Shown piece by piece: positions 15,433 to 22,521 of a stretch of 64,000 nucleotides of DNA (positions are counted from its first letter, which is position 1; each line of letters begins with the position of its first letter). The notes below the pieces were generated by a model. It did no database searches. It was given only the letters and a program-made list of their open reading frames with translations, and had not been told where the DNA came from. Source of the DNA: Bacteroidota bacterium (GTDB taxonomy: Bacteria; Bacteroidota; Bacteroidia; Chitinophagales; Chitinophagaceae); contig JABDAZ010000005.1 of the NCBI GenBank assembly GCA_013288945.1, forward strand, positions 1-64,000, given 5' to 3'. The translations under genes were made by a program, and so were the position numbers.

Positions 15433-15654
15433 TTAGTTTTCGTTGTGTCGTAAAAAAATCACTTCAGTATCACCATTCATTGGAACTCCACGAAGCTGTA
15501 CATCAGTTTTTGCAAAATTGGCGTAGGTTCTGTAATTGGTTCGTTTAAAAGGCTCATAAACTTTTTCAAAAACAATTTTATTTTTATCTCTGCATTTATA
15601 AAACCGATCACCAATTTGCAATTCCTTTATTAATGTTTTTGTGTTGCGCTCCAT
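15433..15654 (-). CDS. small beta-rich hypothetical protein
   Basis: The 73-residue protein (LQIGDRFYKCRDKNKIVFEKV, TEVIFLRHNE) looks like a five-strand SH3-like or OB-like barrel. It overlaps its upstream neighbour by one base. Small barrels of this type occur among phage proteins that bind host factors, but no specific function is visible. Confidence 0.5.
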   Translation of the reverse strand: MERNTKTLIKELQIGDRFYKCRDKNKIVFEKVYEPFKRTNYRTYANFAKTDVQLRGVPMNGDTEVIFLRHNEN

Positions 15655-15878
15655 TACTTAAAGTTTACATTCCATTCATGATTAGAATAAGTTTCAGAAC
15701 TGTAACTATTGTCAAAATATTTTTCAATAACGGCCTCAAGCTCTGCCTTTAATTGTTGCAACCGAACTTCCGCACAATTCGTGTTAAAGCACGGCTTACT
15801 AAAAACAACATGAGCATGAATAGTTGTTTGTTCAATTACTCTCGGCTTATCAGAACCTTGTATTAAAATATGCGGCAT
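15654..15878 (-). CDS. small hypothetical protein
   Basis: The 74-residue protein begins MPHILIQGSDKPRVIEQTTIHAHVVF and contains CFNTNCAEVRLQQLKAELEAVIEKYF, a probable helix. Two Cys and several His are present but do not form a clear metal site. No family is assigned. Confidence 0.5.
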   Translation of the reverse strand: MPHILIQGSDKPRVIEQTTIHAHVVFSKPCFNTNCAEVRLQQLKAELEAVIEKYFDNSYSSETYSNHEWNVNFK

Positions 15879-15880
15879 TA

Positions 15881-16114
15881 TTAAGGATTGAGAATGATAT
15901 ATTTTATGTCACGTGTAGTTTGATCAGGAAAAGTTCCAACCCTGCCAGATTCTTCCATTTGGCGAAGAGCATATTGATACCCGAGCCACGATGTGTTCTG
16001 AAGATTTTTCTTTTCGAGAATTTCTTCAAATGAAAGTGGCTTGTTTTCTTGCTCAAGTATTGCAACGATATCAACCTTTATTACTTGCAATGATGCTGTT
16101 AATGATAGTTCCAT
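15881..16114 (-). CDS. small winged-helix-like protein
   Basis: The 77-residue protein has a helix-turn-helix-wing pattern: IKVDIVAILEQENKPLSFEEIL, SWLGYQYALRQMEESGRVG, then a short beta pair KYIILNP. It resembles the 70-residue protein at 16,828-17,040 in layout, suggesting paralogy. It may be a small DNA-binding regulator of the early operon. It overlaps its downstream neighbour by one base. Confidence 0.55.
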   Translation of the reverse strand: MELSLTASLQVIKVDIVAILEQENKPLSFEEILEKKNLQNTSWLGYQYALRQMEESGRVGTFPDQTTRDIKYIILNP

Positions 16115-16374
16115 TATTTTTTTATTAAACGAAATGTATAAATCAAATTGCTTTGATGAACAACCGGCTTGATTATATCATGCTGCAATTGGTGCCCAGG
16201 ATTTGTTCTCAATAAAAACTCCTTTTCCATTTCAACCACTTCATCAATCACTGATTGCTTTTTTGCTTTATAGCAATAAATTGTTTTCTGAAACGTAAGC
16301 GCTGTGTTTTTTATATCTAATCGCTTTTGCTCCCATTGTTGATAATCTTGAAGCTCCTCTTCTGACATTCCCAT
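16114..16374 (-). CDS. hypothetical protein, helical
   Basis: The 86-residue protein is charged and largely helical (MSEEELQDYQQWEQKRLDIKN, SVIDEVVEMEKEFLLR). It starts one base into the neighbouring stop and belongs to the run of small early genes. Function unknown. Confidence 0.5.
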   Translation of the reverse strand: MGMSEEELQDYQQWEQKRLDIKNTALTFQKTIYCYKAKKQSVIDEVVEMEKEFLLRTNPGHQLQHDIIKPVVHQSNLIYTFRLIKK

Positions 16375-16376
16375 GA

Positions 16377-16631
16377 TTATAATTTTTGCTGCTCTGCGTT
16401 TTGTTTTTCAAGTTTTATATCAAGCATTAATTTGCTTAAAAATTTTGCAATATCTTTTAAGCATTCACTGTCAAACTCTGCTTTTGAAGGACTGAAAACA
16501 TATCTGCGCCAATGCGCCTTCCATGCAATAAGACCAAGTGTTTCATTACCTGCTTTATTCAAAACAGAAAACATTTTTGTTTTTGCATTGGGTCTAACGA
16601 CCTCTTCGAATTTTAGATAAATTGATTCCAT
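16377..16631 (-). CDS. hypothetical protein, alpha/beta
   Basis: The 84-residue protein has the pattern YLKFEEVVRP, KMFSVLNKAGNETLGLIAW, KAHWRRYVFSPSKAEFDSECL and a final helix DIAKFLSKLMLDIK. It looks like a three-strand sheet with one helix, found in small phage proteins of Bacteroidota that I cannot tie to a function. Confidence 0.55.
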   Translation of the reverse strand: MESIYLKFEEVVRPNAKTKMFSVLNKAGNETLGLIAWKAHWRRYVFSPSKAEFDSECLKDIAKFLSKLMLDIKLEKQNAEQQKL

Positions 16632-16641
16632 GATATGTATT

Positions 16642-16824
16642 TTATTTTTTGTTTAATAAGAAGCCAAGGTTATGTACGCGCCGATGCGCTGTTAATAAAT
16701 CATCTCTGATTTTTTCAATCAGGTAATTCGCAAGTGGATTTAATTCCTGTTGGTCATGCTCGAAAACTTCTATCAACTGGTGAAGTGTTTGGTCTGCGTT
16801 TATTACCTTGCTACTGAATTCCAT
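16642..16824 (-). CDS. small helical hypothetical protein
   Basis: The 60-residue protein (MEFSSKVINADQTLHQLIEVF) is helical with basic and acidic patches. It lies 3 bp downstream of the 70-residue winged-helix-like gene. No motif is recognised. Confidence 0.5.
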   Translation of the reverse strand: MEFSSKVINADQTLHQLIEVFEHDQQELNPLANYLIEKIRDDLLTAHRRVHNLGFLLNKK

Positions 16825-16827
16825 TAT

Positions 16828-17040
16828 TTATTTTTTTAAAAGAAAAACTTTACCATTACTGTCAGACAAAATTTTATTTTCAAATTCCAAATAAGCAAAA
16901 GCATATCCACACGAAATGGAAGGTGTGTTGTATAATCTTTTGTCCCGAAACAATTCTTTCACTTCCATTAACCGATCGTTTTCTTCCAATATTTTTATGA
17001 TTAGCTTTTTAGTTGAATTGATTTTTTTAAAGTATTTCAT
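16828..17040 (-). CDS. small winged-helix-like protein
   Basis: The 70-residue protein has the order STKKLIIKILEENDRLMEVKEL, a second helix in CGYAFAYLEFENKIL and a wing SDSNGKVFLLKK, like the 77-residue protein at 15,881-16,114. Two paralogous small winged-helix proteins in one operon suggest a pair of early transcription factors or antirepressor-like proteins. Confidence 0.5.
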   Translation of the reverse strand: MKYFKKINSTKKLIIKILEENDRLMEVKELFRDKRLYNTPSISCGYAFAYLEFENKILSDSNGKVFLLKK

Positions 17041-17042
17041 AA

Positions 17043-17243
17043 CTATTTTTTTAACGCTATTACTTTGTTTATTAAATCACGAATTGCTTTCAATTCTTTA
17101 AGGTCAATATTTATAAAAACCTCACTGTGTCCACTTTTAACCTGAAGCTGCCTCATGCCTTGATGGCAAATGCGAAAAAGGAATTCTCCGTTTTCGTCTG
17201 ATGAACTGAATTCGTAATAATGTTCTGTTTCCTTTGTTGTCAT
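17043..17243 (-). CDS. small hypothetical protein
   Basis: The 66-residue protein (MTTKETEHYYEFSSSDENGEF) is acidic at the N-terminus, with strands FRICHQGMRQLQVKS and a C-terminal helix LKELKAIRDLINKVIALKK. Function unknown. Confidence 0.5.
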   Translation of the reverse strand: MTTKETEHYYEFSSSDENGEFLFRICHQGMRQLQVKSGHSEVFINIDLKELKAIRDLINKVIALKK

Positions 17244-17274
17244 AGCTATTTTTTTTCTTGATTATCATTTTCAA

Positions 17275-17973
17275 TCAATGGCAACTGGTCACCGCTTTTT
17301 GGTTTTTGTTGCTGCATAAATTTTTCCATTCAGGTTTTATAACCGCTCGTTCTGGCCAGATAACAAACGGAGTGCTTCCACCGAAACGGCTTACCGGATA
17401 CGCTACATAATCCTGCACATGAACTTTTATATCTACATCATACCGTATGCTTTTTGCAGCGGCACCAGCGGGCTCTTTACCTTCGCAATGGCTTATGAGT
17501 ATGAAACATTTTTTTCTGAATTTTTCGCGCAGCTCTGTCCATTGTTCGTATGTCATGCGCATGTGCTGCAAACTGTTTATCACGACTATTTTTGGGCTCT
17601 TCTTGCGCTTCAAACGATATACGAGCGTACTATACTTTTCACGGTCAACAAGAAGCATCTTGCCCATTATATCCATCATGTTCATTTCCTGAAATGCTTT
17701 TTGCATTGTTAAACTTTTGCCCTCTTCCAGGCAATCCATTATCACGTTGCCATATTCAGAAAGTATTTTAATAAGCATCAGCGCAAACCTTGTTTTTCCT
17801 TTACCGCTATTGCCCCATATTATCATGCTGAAATTGTTGGATACCTGACCTATACAGCGTTTCCATTCGTCCGGCAATTCCCAACTATCAAACTTTGCTT
17901 CATACATATCTTTCACCGTTAAGGCTCTTTTAAGCCTGATTTTCGGTGCATTAGGGTCGTTTTGTTGTTGCAT
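17275..17973 (-). CDS. RecA/KaiC-like P-loop ATPase
   Basis: The 232-residue protein has Walker A IWGNSGKGKTRFAL (about residue 52-65), Walker B SPKIVVINSL and a following FILISHCEGK strand typical of RecA/DnaB-type motors in which a His or Gln senses nucleotide. It resembles single-domain phage RecA/RadA-like ATPases. Mu itself has none. In this phage it may load or remodel replication or transposition complexes. It begins 45 bp after the HD-domain gene. It lacks an N-terminal helicase domain and ends in a Lys/Asn tail. Confidence 0.7.
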   Translation of the reverse strand: MQQQNDPNAPKIRLKRALTVKDMYEAKFDSWELPDEWKRCIGQVSNNFSMIIWGNSGKGKTRFALMLIKILSEYGNVIMDCLEEGKSLTMQKAFQEMNMMDIMGKMLLVDREKYSTLVYRLKRKKSPKIVVINSLQHMRMTYEQWTELREKFRKKCFILISHCEGKEPAGAAAKSIRYDVDIKVHVQDYVAYPVSRFGGSTPFVIWPERAVIKPEWKNLCSNKNQKAVTSCH

Positions 17974-18018
17974 TTTTCGTTTTTACTGGATAAAAAAGGG
18001 TATTAAGACTACGTTTAT

Positions 18019-18594
18019 TTACCGAATTGGTATGTTGAATGCTTTGCGGTAAGCTGACATGAATTCGAACCTTGCCTGGCCGTGTGTCCATGCAAAAAAT
18101 TCGCCACCATCAATCATTTCATGTTTATTCATTTCAATCATAAGCGGGATGGCATTTCTTTTTTGCAATGCTTCACTTTCCAATTTCAGCGCTTGTATAT
18201 CGTATTGCTTTGTGAGAATATGCAGCTTGTGCGCATTAAGCCCGAAACGGTCGCAAATAACTTTTGTGAATTTGTTCTCAAGCTCTTCATACTTATCGCC
18301 GATAAGATGTTTTAAAGGCTTTACAACATCTCCCAGGAAAGCTTCTGCTGCATCATGCATCAATGCTTCTTTTTTTAATTCAGGAGGTGCGAGGTGCATT
18401 ACTAAAACGCTGTGCTGTGCTACAGTATAGAAATCATGAATCTGTCCGCCGAACCTGCAAATCTTGCTGAGGCCGCAAGCAATATCATCAATAGAGAAAA
18501 TTGAAAGTTCTGGTTGTTTAAAATTTATCTGTCCGGTATAGCCATCGCAAATGCCGTCTTTATAGTCAAGTATCGGATGAAATTTTCTTTCCAC
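18019..18594 (-). CDS. HD-domain nucleotide phosphohydrolase
   Basis: The 191-residue protein belongs to the phage/bacterial HD hydrolases related to YfbR-like 5'-nucleotidases: DIACGLSKICRFGGQIHDFY, then YTVAQHSVLVM with the first metal His, and the HD pair in LMHDAAEAFLGDVVKPLK. It would dephosphorylate deoxynucleotides, adjusting pools or removing signalling nucleotides. It lies behind the terminator at 18,611, so it may be more strongly expressed from its own start. DatZ of Z-genome phages is in the same superfamily, but no purZ or dpoZ is visible here. Confidence 0.8.
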   Translation of the reverse strand: MERKFHPILDYKDGICDGYTGQINFKQPELSIFSIDDIACGLSKICRFGGQIHDFYTVAQHSVLVMHLAPPELKKEALMHDAAEAFLGDVVKPLKHLIGDKYEELENKFTKVICDRFGLNAHKLHILTKQYDIQALKLESEALQKRNAIPLMIEMNKHEMIDGGEFFAWTHGQARFEFMSAYRKAFNIPIR

Positions 18595-18610
18595 TGGTTT
18601 TGGTTTTAAT

Positions 18611-18637
18611 AAAAGCCCGGCATTGCGCCGGGCTTTT
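18611..18637. terminator. bidirectional Rho-independent terminator
   Basis: AAAAGCCCGGC pairs perfectly with GCCGGGCTTTT over a 5-base loop: an 11-bp GC-rich stem with A- and T-runs on both sides, so it should work in either direction. It lies between the 114-residue gene upstream and the HD hydrolase downstream on the minus strand, splitting the early operon. Confidence 0.8.
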
Positions 18638-18647
18638 AAATTAATAA

Positions 18648-18992
18648 TTAACTCTGCGCGTCTGATGTTCCAGTTCCTGTACCATTGTCAGATGTTGGTG
18701 GTGCATCTGTGGGAGGAGCTTCTACTGGTGTGTTCGCTGTAACCGCTGCTGCAAGAATTCCCGCTTTAGCTTTTACATCTGTTGCGAGTGCAGCAATCGC
18801 ATCTGCATCTGGTGGCAATGCCGCAATCTTTTCGGCCATTCCGTTTATCAGCGCAACGGCTGAATCAATTACTGCGTCTTCCTGTGCTACTGCGTCTTGC
18901 AGGTCTTTTAAATTGTCCATGATTCTTGTTTGGTTTTTGATGATTAAATCGAGTTTTGAAAACAGCGTTCTAAAAAATATTTTGCCGAACAT
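18648..18992 (-). CDS. hypothetical coiled-coil protein with low-complexity tail
   Basis: The 114-residue protein starts with a hydrophobic-basic segment (MFGKIFFRTLFSKLDLIIK), continues as a long helix or coiled coil (LKDLQDAVAQEDAVIDSAVALI) and ends in a Pro/Thr/Gly-rich tail (EAPPTDAPPTSDNGTGTG). Translation may instead start at the internal Met25 (MDNLKDLQ). It is the last gene before the terminator. The family is common in Bacteroidota phages but of unknown role. Confidence 0.6.
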   Translation of the reverse strand: MFGKIFFRTLFSKLDLIIKNQTRIMDNLKDLQDAVAQEDAVIDSAVALINGMAEKIAALPPDADAIAALATDVKAKAGILAAAVTANTPVEAPPTDAPPTSDNGTGTGTSDAQS

Positions 18993-19005
18993 ATAGTTGA
19001 GTTTA

Positions 19006-19260
19006 TTAGTGAATCATTTGATGAAGAGATGTTAAATAAGCAGTCCTCTCATCCAATAAACTTTCGGTTAATGGATGCTGGATGAAAGTGTCCATGCAAT
19101 CATCTGAGCAAATAAATACATCCCACGTAGCATTCTCTGCAATAAAAATTTCAGCACTATACCAGCCAAAAGGCACCTCTGCAACTCCGCAACAATTGCA
19201 CACAACTTCTTTCTGATCAAAATGGGCTATCTCTTTAAATTCTAATTCGGAAGGCTTCAT
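19006..19260 (-). CDS. zinc-ribbon-like small protein
   Basis: The 84-residue protein has VVCNCCG near residue 20 and FICSDDCMDTF near residue 50, four spaced Cys able to bind one zinc ion. Such small ribbons often bind nucleic acid or host proteins. It begins after the hairpin at 19,285. The precise family is not recognised. Confidence 0.6.
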   Translation of the reverse strand: MKPSELEFKEIAHFDQKEVVCNCCGVAEVPFGWYSAEIFIAENATWDVFICSDDCMDTFIQHPLTESLLDERTAYLTSLHQMIH

Positions 19261-19284
19261 GATTATATTTTGATTTTTATAAAT

Positions 19285-19306
19285 CCCCTGTGTAGAAACA
19301 CCGGGG
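19285..19306. terminator. short hairpin between small genes
   Basis: CCCC-T-GTGT pairs with ACAC-C-GGGG over the loop AGAA, giving an eight-pair stem with one mismatch. It lies in the 51-bp gap downstream of the 35-residue membrane gene on the minus strand. There is no long T-run, so it may be a weak terminator or an mRNA-stability element. Confidence 0.35.
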
Positions 19307-19311
19307 CTACC

Positions 19312-19419
19312 CTAAACCGTAGAAAAGTGTTTAATCAGTTCAATTATTTTCCAAATGCCAAAGAGAAAAACGATAACCGCAATCATATCTATCAGTAACA
19401 TTAATTTGGCGTTTCTCAT
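19312..19419 (-). CDS. 35-residue single-pass membrane peptide
   Basis: An ATG at 19,419 opens 35 codons (MRNAKLMLLIDMIAVIVFLF, then GIWKIIELIKHFSTV) and ends at TAG. Residues 7-26 form one hydrophobic helix with a basic C-terminal tail. It lies 2 bp after the DUF3164 gene stop, in the same direction. Function unknown; small early membrane peptides in phages can mediate exclusion or lysis timing. Confidence 0.55.
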   Translation of the reverse strand: MRNAKLMLLIDMIAVIVFLFGIWKIIELIKHFSTV

Positions 19420-19421
19420 TG

Positions 19422-20051
19422 TTATATTTTGATAGATGAAAAATTCATATCAATGCTTTCGTACTGGCCTTCATCATTCTTAATCCATACGCGGAAGTAT
19501 GTTTTACTTGTTGGCCGGCGAATGCTCTGGTCAATAAAAGTCATTGCCTCATGAAAGCGTTTATCAGTAATGCGCGCGGCATGTTTTTTTAAACCAAGTA
19601 CTTTTTTTGTATCCAGTTTGCCGCCACTGTTTTCAAAAGCGCTCATTATAAGTTCCTTTAAAAATTCTGCTTTTTCGGTGATGCCTTCGCCGATCATATC
19701 GTACAATTTTTGCTTTGCTTTTTCAATCAGCAAACCATCAAACTCAATATTTTCATTAATGGCAACTTCTATTTTTATAGAACCATCGAAATTGTACCAG
19801 GTAAAATTTCCCTTGGTAATTTTCTTCTGTTCTTTTTCTGTCATTACAGAAGAAACAACCTGGTCACACAATAAGGCAATCGTTGTTTTATAATCTGTGA
19901 TTGATTTATTTAGTGCCAGCGCGCCTTTAGCAAGCGTGTATGCATGTTTCTCTTTTATTTTTTCGCTGGCCGTAATGCGCTTGTAAGGCACCGGTGTTTC
20001 GATTTCATCTTTCCAGATTAAATCTTTTGATGTTTGCTGTTTGATGGTCAT
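19422..20051 (-). CDS. DUF3164 family protein
   Basis: From the ATG at 20,051 (MTIKQQTSKDLIWKDEIETP) the protein is 209 residues. It shows the DUF3164 pattern: an N-terminal WKDEIETPVPYKRI, a long helical centre, and C-terminal KKVLGLKKHAARITDKRF with SKTYFRVWIKNDEG. DUF3164 proteins are conserved early genes of Mu-like phages of unknown biochemical role. The frame extends 57 bases upstream, but that part would overlap the 53-residue membrane gene, so I use the internal start. Confidence 0.75.
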   Translation of the reverse strand: MTIKQQTSKDLIWKDEIETPVPYKRITASEKIKEKHAYTLAKGALALNKSITDYKTTIALLCDQVVSSVMTEKEQKKITKGNFTWYNFDGSIKIEVAINENIEFDGLLIEKAKQKLYDMIGEGITEKAEFLKELIMSAFENSGGKLDTKKVLGLKKHAARITDKRFHEAMTFIDQSIRRPTSKTYFRVWIKNDEGQYESIDMNFSSIKI

Positions 20052-20061
20052 GTTGTGTTTT

Positions 20062-20223
20062 TTATTTTTTGGTATACTGTTCGCGATATGCTTTTGGATA
20101 ACTGTCAATCTTCTCTCTCACGTGCTTGTTTAACTTTGAATTATACTTCCATTCATGGAAAAGAAATCTGCAAAATGATATCAGCATAAATATTAATGCT
20201 GTGTATCCGATTATATGTTTCAT
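20062..20223 (-). CDS. 53-residue single-pass membrane protein
   Basis: The ATG at 20,223 overlaps the upstream stop codon (ATGA), and 53 codons follow: MKHIIGYTALIFMLISFCRF is a signal-anchor helix, then a charged cytoplasmic or periplasmic tail (HEWKYNSKLNKHVREKIDSY). The tail ends KAYREQYTKK. Four-base overlap with the upstream gene argues for real, coupled translation. No family is recognised. Confidence 0.65.
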   Translation of the reverse strand: MKHIIGYTALIFMLISFCRFLFHEWKYNSKLNKHVREKIDSYPKAYREQYTKK

Positions 20224-20522
20224 AGTTGATATTTTTGATGAATGCTGGTAATAATTTGATTAATAAGATTTCCCTCGAAGCTTGCATTTGGAAAACTGTG
20301 CGCGCGGAAATAAAGTTTGAATGCAAGTGCTTCAACAGGATTTAATTTGATATTGTATTTACTTTCTTTTGTATGGGCTTTGCTATAAAATTTTTTATAT
20401 AGTCCTACTAAAATGAGGCGCACAATTTTTGCAATTGTTTCTTTCGGTTCCGGTTTGAAAGTCTCGTCTCTTAATAATTCATAAAGGAACATGAAGCCGC
20501 TGTATGTTAATTTTAATTTCAT
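20220..20522 (-). CDS. hypothetical protein, basic helical
   Basis: The 100-residue protein (MKLKLTYSGFMFLYELLRDETF) is helical with a conserved-looking AKIVRLILVGLYKKFY and LNPVEALAFKLYFRAH. It is coupled by 4-base overlaps to its neighbours on both sides, so it is likely co-translated with the DnaA-like gene. Function unknown. Confidence 0.6.
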   Translation of the reverse strand: MKLKLTYSGFMFLYELLRDETFKPEPKETIAKIVRLILVGLYKKFYSKAHTKESKYNIKLNPVEALAFKLYFRAHSFPNASFEGNLINQIITSIHQKYQL

Positions 20523-20920
20523 TGGTTGATTAATTTTTCAATCTGTGAAACCCATACTGTTGTTTGAAAATCATTTGTTTTTAATAATCCTTTTATTGTA
20601 TCAACTGAATGAATTCCCGTTGTGCGATGCCTGTCAAATTGATAGGTTATTTTTCCCATTGAAATATTATTTGTCCGCTTATTCATGAGGTAACAAAAAA
20701 TTTGACGCGCTCTTACTATTTCTGTTTTTCGTGTACGTTCTTGCATTTGTTCTTTCGTCACCCCCATTACTTTTTTTATTGCACGTATAACATCTGCTGA
20801 CGAATAATTACTCTTTGGTGTATAAAAAACATTAACAGGCTTTTCAATGATGGATGAAATTTTTCTTTCCGCTTCATCAATAATCATCTGCAATTGCTCG
20901 TATTGTTCTTTGCTTGTCAT
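20519..20920 (-). CDS. DnaA domain IV-like DNA-binding protein
   Basis: The 133-residue protein has in its C-terminal half the layout of DnaA domain IV, which reads the DnaA box: TRKTEIVRARQIFCYLM, then SMGKITYQFDRHRTTGIHSVDTI, where RHRTTGIHS corresponds to the RDHTTV-H signature of DnaA. The AAA+ ATPase domain is absent; the N-terminal half is a short coil. It could bind DnaA boxes in host or phage DNA and compete with host DnaA, or serve as a phage replication adaptor. Function is inferred; the domain match is strong. Confidence 0.8.
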   Translation of the reverse strand: MTSKEQYEQLQMIIDEAERKISSIIEKPVNVFYTPKSNYSSADVIRAIKKVMGVTKEQMQERTRKTEIVRARQIFCYLMNKRTNNISMGKITYQFDRHRTTGIHSVDTIKGLLKTNDFQTTVWVSQIEKLINQ

Positions 20921-20927
20921 GATGATT

Positions 20928-21371
20928 TTAACTTGCTTGTTTTTGAAGATTATTTATCATTCCCTGCACTGCATATACAGCGGTATTTTCTGACTGTATT
21001 TGTTTTTGCAATTCATAAGTAACAATGCCCATCATCTTTTCCATTACAGGCCGTTGCGGTTTTTTGTGCAGGTAATTTGCGCTATGCATGTAACAGTAAA
21101 TATCTTCAAGCCTTGTCCGGTCAATTACATCACTATGACTAACAAAAGTTTTATCGCGCATGTACCATTCATTCTTCCACCACTGCCAGAATATTTCACA
21201 CTTATAAAATGCTTCAACGGGTATTTCATCTTCATTGAAATACATTTTTAAAAACGCATTAGCCTGGTCAATGTAAAAGTTGTTTAGCTGCTCTTCCTGC
21301 CAGCCAATCTTTTTTAAAACAACTTCACGTGTTGCGGCCATATCCTTTTTGTATTGGTTAATCTGTGTCAT
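20928..21371 (-). CDS. hypothetical protein next to transposition genes
   Basis: The 147-residue protein is aromatic-rich and helical (YKCEIFWQWWKNEWYMRDKTF, IDRTRLEDIYCYMHSANYL). It lies 13 bp downstream of the MuB-like gene and upstream of the DnaA-like gene, in the position where transposition accessory proteins occur. I recognise no catalytic motif. Confidence 0.6.
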   Translation of the reverse strand: MTQINQYKKDMAATREVVLKKIGWQEEQLNNFYIDQANAFLKMYFNEDEIPVEAFYKCEIFWQWWKNEWYMRDKTFVSHSDVIDRTRLEDIYCYMHSANYLHKKPQRPVMEKMMGIVTYELQKQIQSENTAVYAVQGMINNLQKQAS

Positions 21372-21384
21372 GTAATGCAGTTTA

Positions 21385-22347
21385 TTAAGCCCTTCTTAAT
21401 CTGGTTGGAATATGATACATGCGTCTGAATAATTCTTCTGTTGGTTGCTCATTGCGCAAATCAGCTTCACGCAAAAAAGGTTCTATGTAATCATTCAGTT
21501 CGCCGTAGTTATCGCAGAGCTCCAGCAGTAATTTTTTAAATGAGCTATCGAAATTGTATTTCTCAATAAACAGTTTGAAACTCTTATCCATCTCTGGTAA
21601 AAAGATGGTACCAGCTTTAAACCGGCGAGCCAGTTGCGGCATACCTTCCTTGTTTTTGATGCGCATTTTTTCAATCTTATTGTACAATTGTGAAGTACCA
21701 ATAAGAACGATGCTGCAATGATTTTTAACGCCATCATACAAAGCCTTCACCATCTGGAATGCCGGTTGTTTCAGATTCTCCCCTTCATCAATAATTAATA
21801 TAGGATTGCCACCGCTGATAGAAATATCATTGAGCTTATTTGCAACGCGCGCGAGCCGCCTTGCTTTTGTGCCATTCACTTCAAGACCCAACTTGTTTAA
21901 TAAATCATACAGCAAATCATTGAGGTTGTAAACTGCGCTTGCTGTTACACGAAATGTGTGCACCGGATTTTGCATTACAAACTTGTCTGTTGTAAAAGTT
22001 TTTCCGCAACCTGTTTCACCAATAAGCATTGCAACACGACCCGACAATTTTGCTTCTTTCAGCGTTACAATTGTTTGTTTAAATTCCGGCGTTGCTACAG
22101 GCTCCCAATAACTTTTTAATATTTTAAATCCAATGGCGTCGGCAAGTTTTATAAACACCTTGTCTTTTATTTCGGAGAGCTTTCCACCGGTGCCAATGGA
22201 AAATTTTCCGTTCATTAATGTGTTCAGATAAGCGTTATTAAGACTGGCAAGAGCAGATAATTTTATCTGGCTCATACCTTCATGCTTATGATCATCCATG
22301 TAGCGTTTTGCCGCTTCGATGATTTTGATTTTAGTTTCTGAATTCAT
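21385..22347 (-). CDS. MuB-like transposition ATPase
   Basis: The 320-residue protein has a helix-turn-helix-like N-terminus (MSQIKLSALASLNNAYLNTLM), as in MuB, and an AAA+ core with Walker A LIGETGCGKT (residues 108-117) and Walker B PILIIDEGENL (Asp187-Glu188). SIVLIGTSQLYNKIE is the sensor 1 region. MuB binds DNA as ATP filaments, selects the target and activates the transposase, and gives target immunity. It follows the transposase, as in Mu (A then B). Length agrees with MuB (312 residues). Confidence 0.9.
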   Translation of the reverse strand: MNSETKIKIIEAAKRYMDDHKHEGMSQIKLSALASLNNAYLNTLMNGKFSIGTGGKLSEIKDKVFIKLADAIGFKILKSYWEPVATPEFKQTIVTLKEAKLSGRVAMLIGETGCGKTFTTDKFVMQNPVHTFRVTASAVYNLNDLLYDLLNKLGLEVNGTKARRLARVANKLNDISISGGNPILIIDEGENLKQPAFQMVKALYDGVKNHCSIVLIGTSQLYNKIEKMRIKNKEGMPQLARRFKAGTIFLPEMDKSFKLFIEKYNFDSSFKKLLLELCDNYGELNDYIEPFLREADLRNEQPTEELFRRMYHIPTRLRRA

Positions 22348-22378
22348 ACATTTGATTTTTTACATGAATTAATTAATG

Positions 22379-22400
22379 GCCATGCGTTCCCGCGCATGGC
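22379..22400. other. hairpin in the leader of the MuB-like gene
   Basis: GCCATGCG and CGCATGGC pair over a 6-base loop, followed on the plus strand by a T-rich stretch. On the minus strand, the sense direction, it sits between the 31-residue gene and the MuB-like start, so it may reduce read-through or shape translation of the MuB-like gene. Its arm AGCCATGCG is shared with the repeat at 2,810. Confidence 0.5.
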
Positions 22401-22409
22401 TATTTCTTT

Positions 22410-22505
22410 TTAACTGTGCATCATTTTAAATGATACGATAACAACAATTGTTAGCCCGATAAAAAAGGTGTACCGGATAAATTTTTCTGCGTTGAGTTGT
22501 TTCAT
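22410..22505 (-). CDS. 31-residue membrane peptide
   Basis: An ATG at 22,505, 16 bp after the transposase stop, opens 31 codons: MKQLNAEKFIRYTFFIGLTI then VVIVSFKMMHS. A single hydrophobic helix (about 12-26) is flanked by basic residues. It lies in the transposase-MuB gap, where nothing else is encoded. Whether it is translated is unknown. Confidence 0.45.
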   Translation of the reverse strand: MKQLNAEKFIRYTFFIGLTIVVIVSFKMMHS

Positions 22506-22521
22506 GATGATTGTTTTTAGG

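Noticed and set aside
18019-18594. DatZ-type dATPase hinting at 2-aminoadenine DNA
   Set aside because: Only the common HD phosphohydrolase pattern is present, and no purZ-like synthetase or DpoZ polymerase is in the window.
20052-20108. 19-codon upstream extension of the DUF3164 protein
   Set aside because: It overlaps the coupled 53-residue membrane gene and lies before the family-type N-terminus at MTIKQQTSK.
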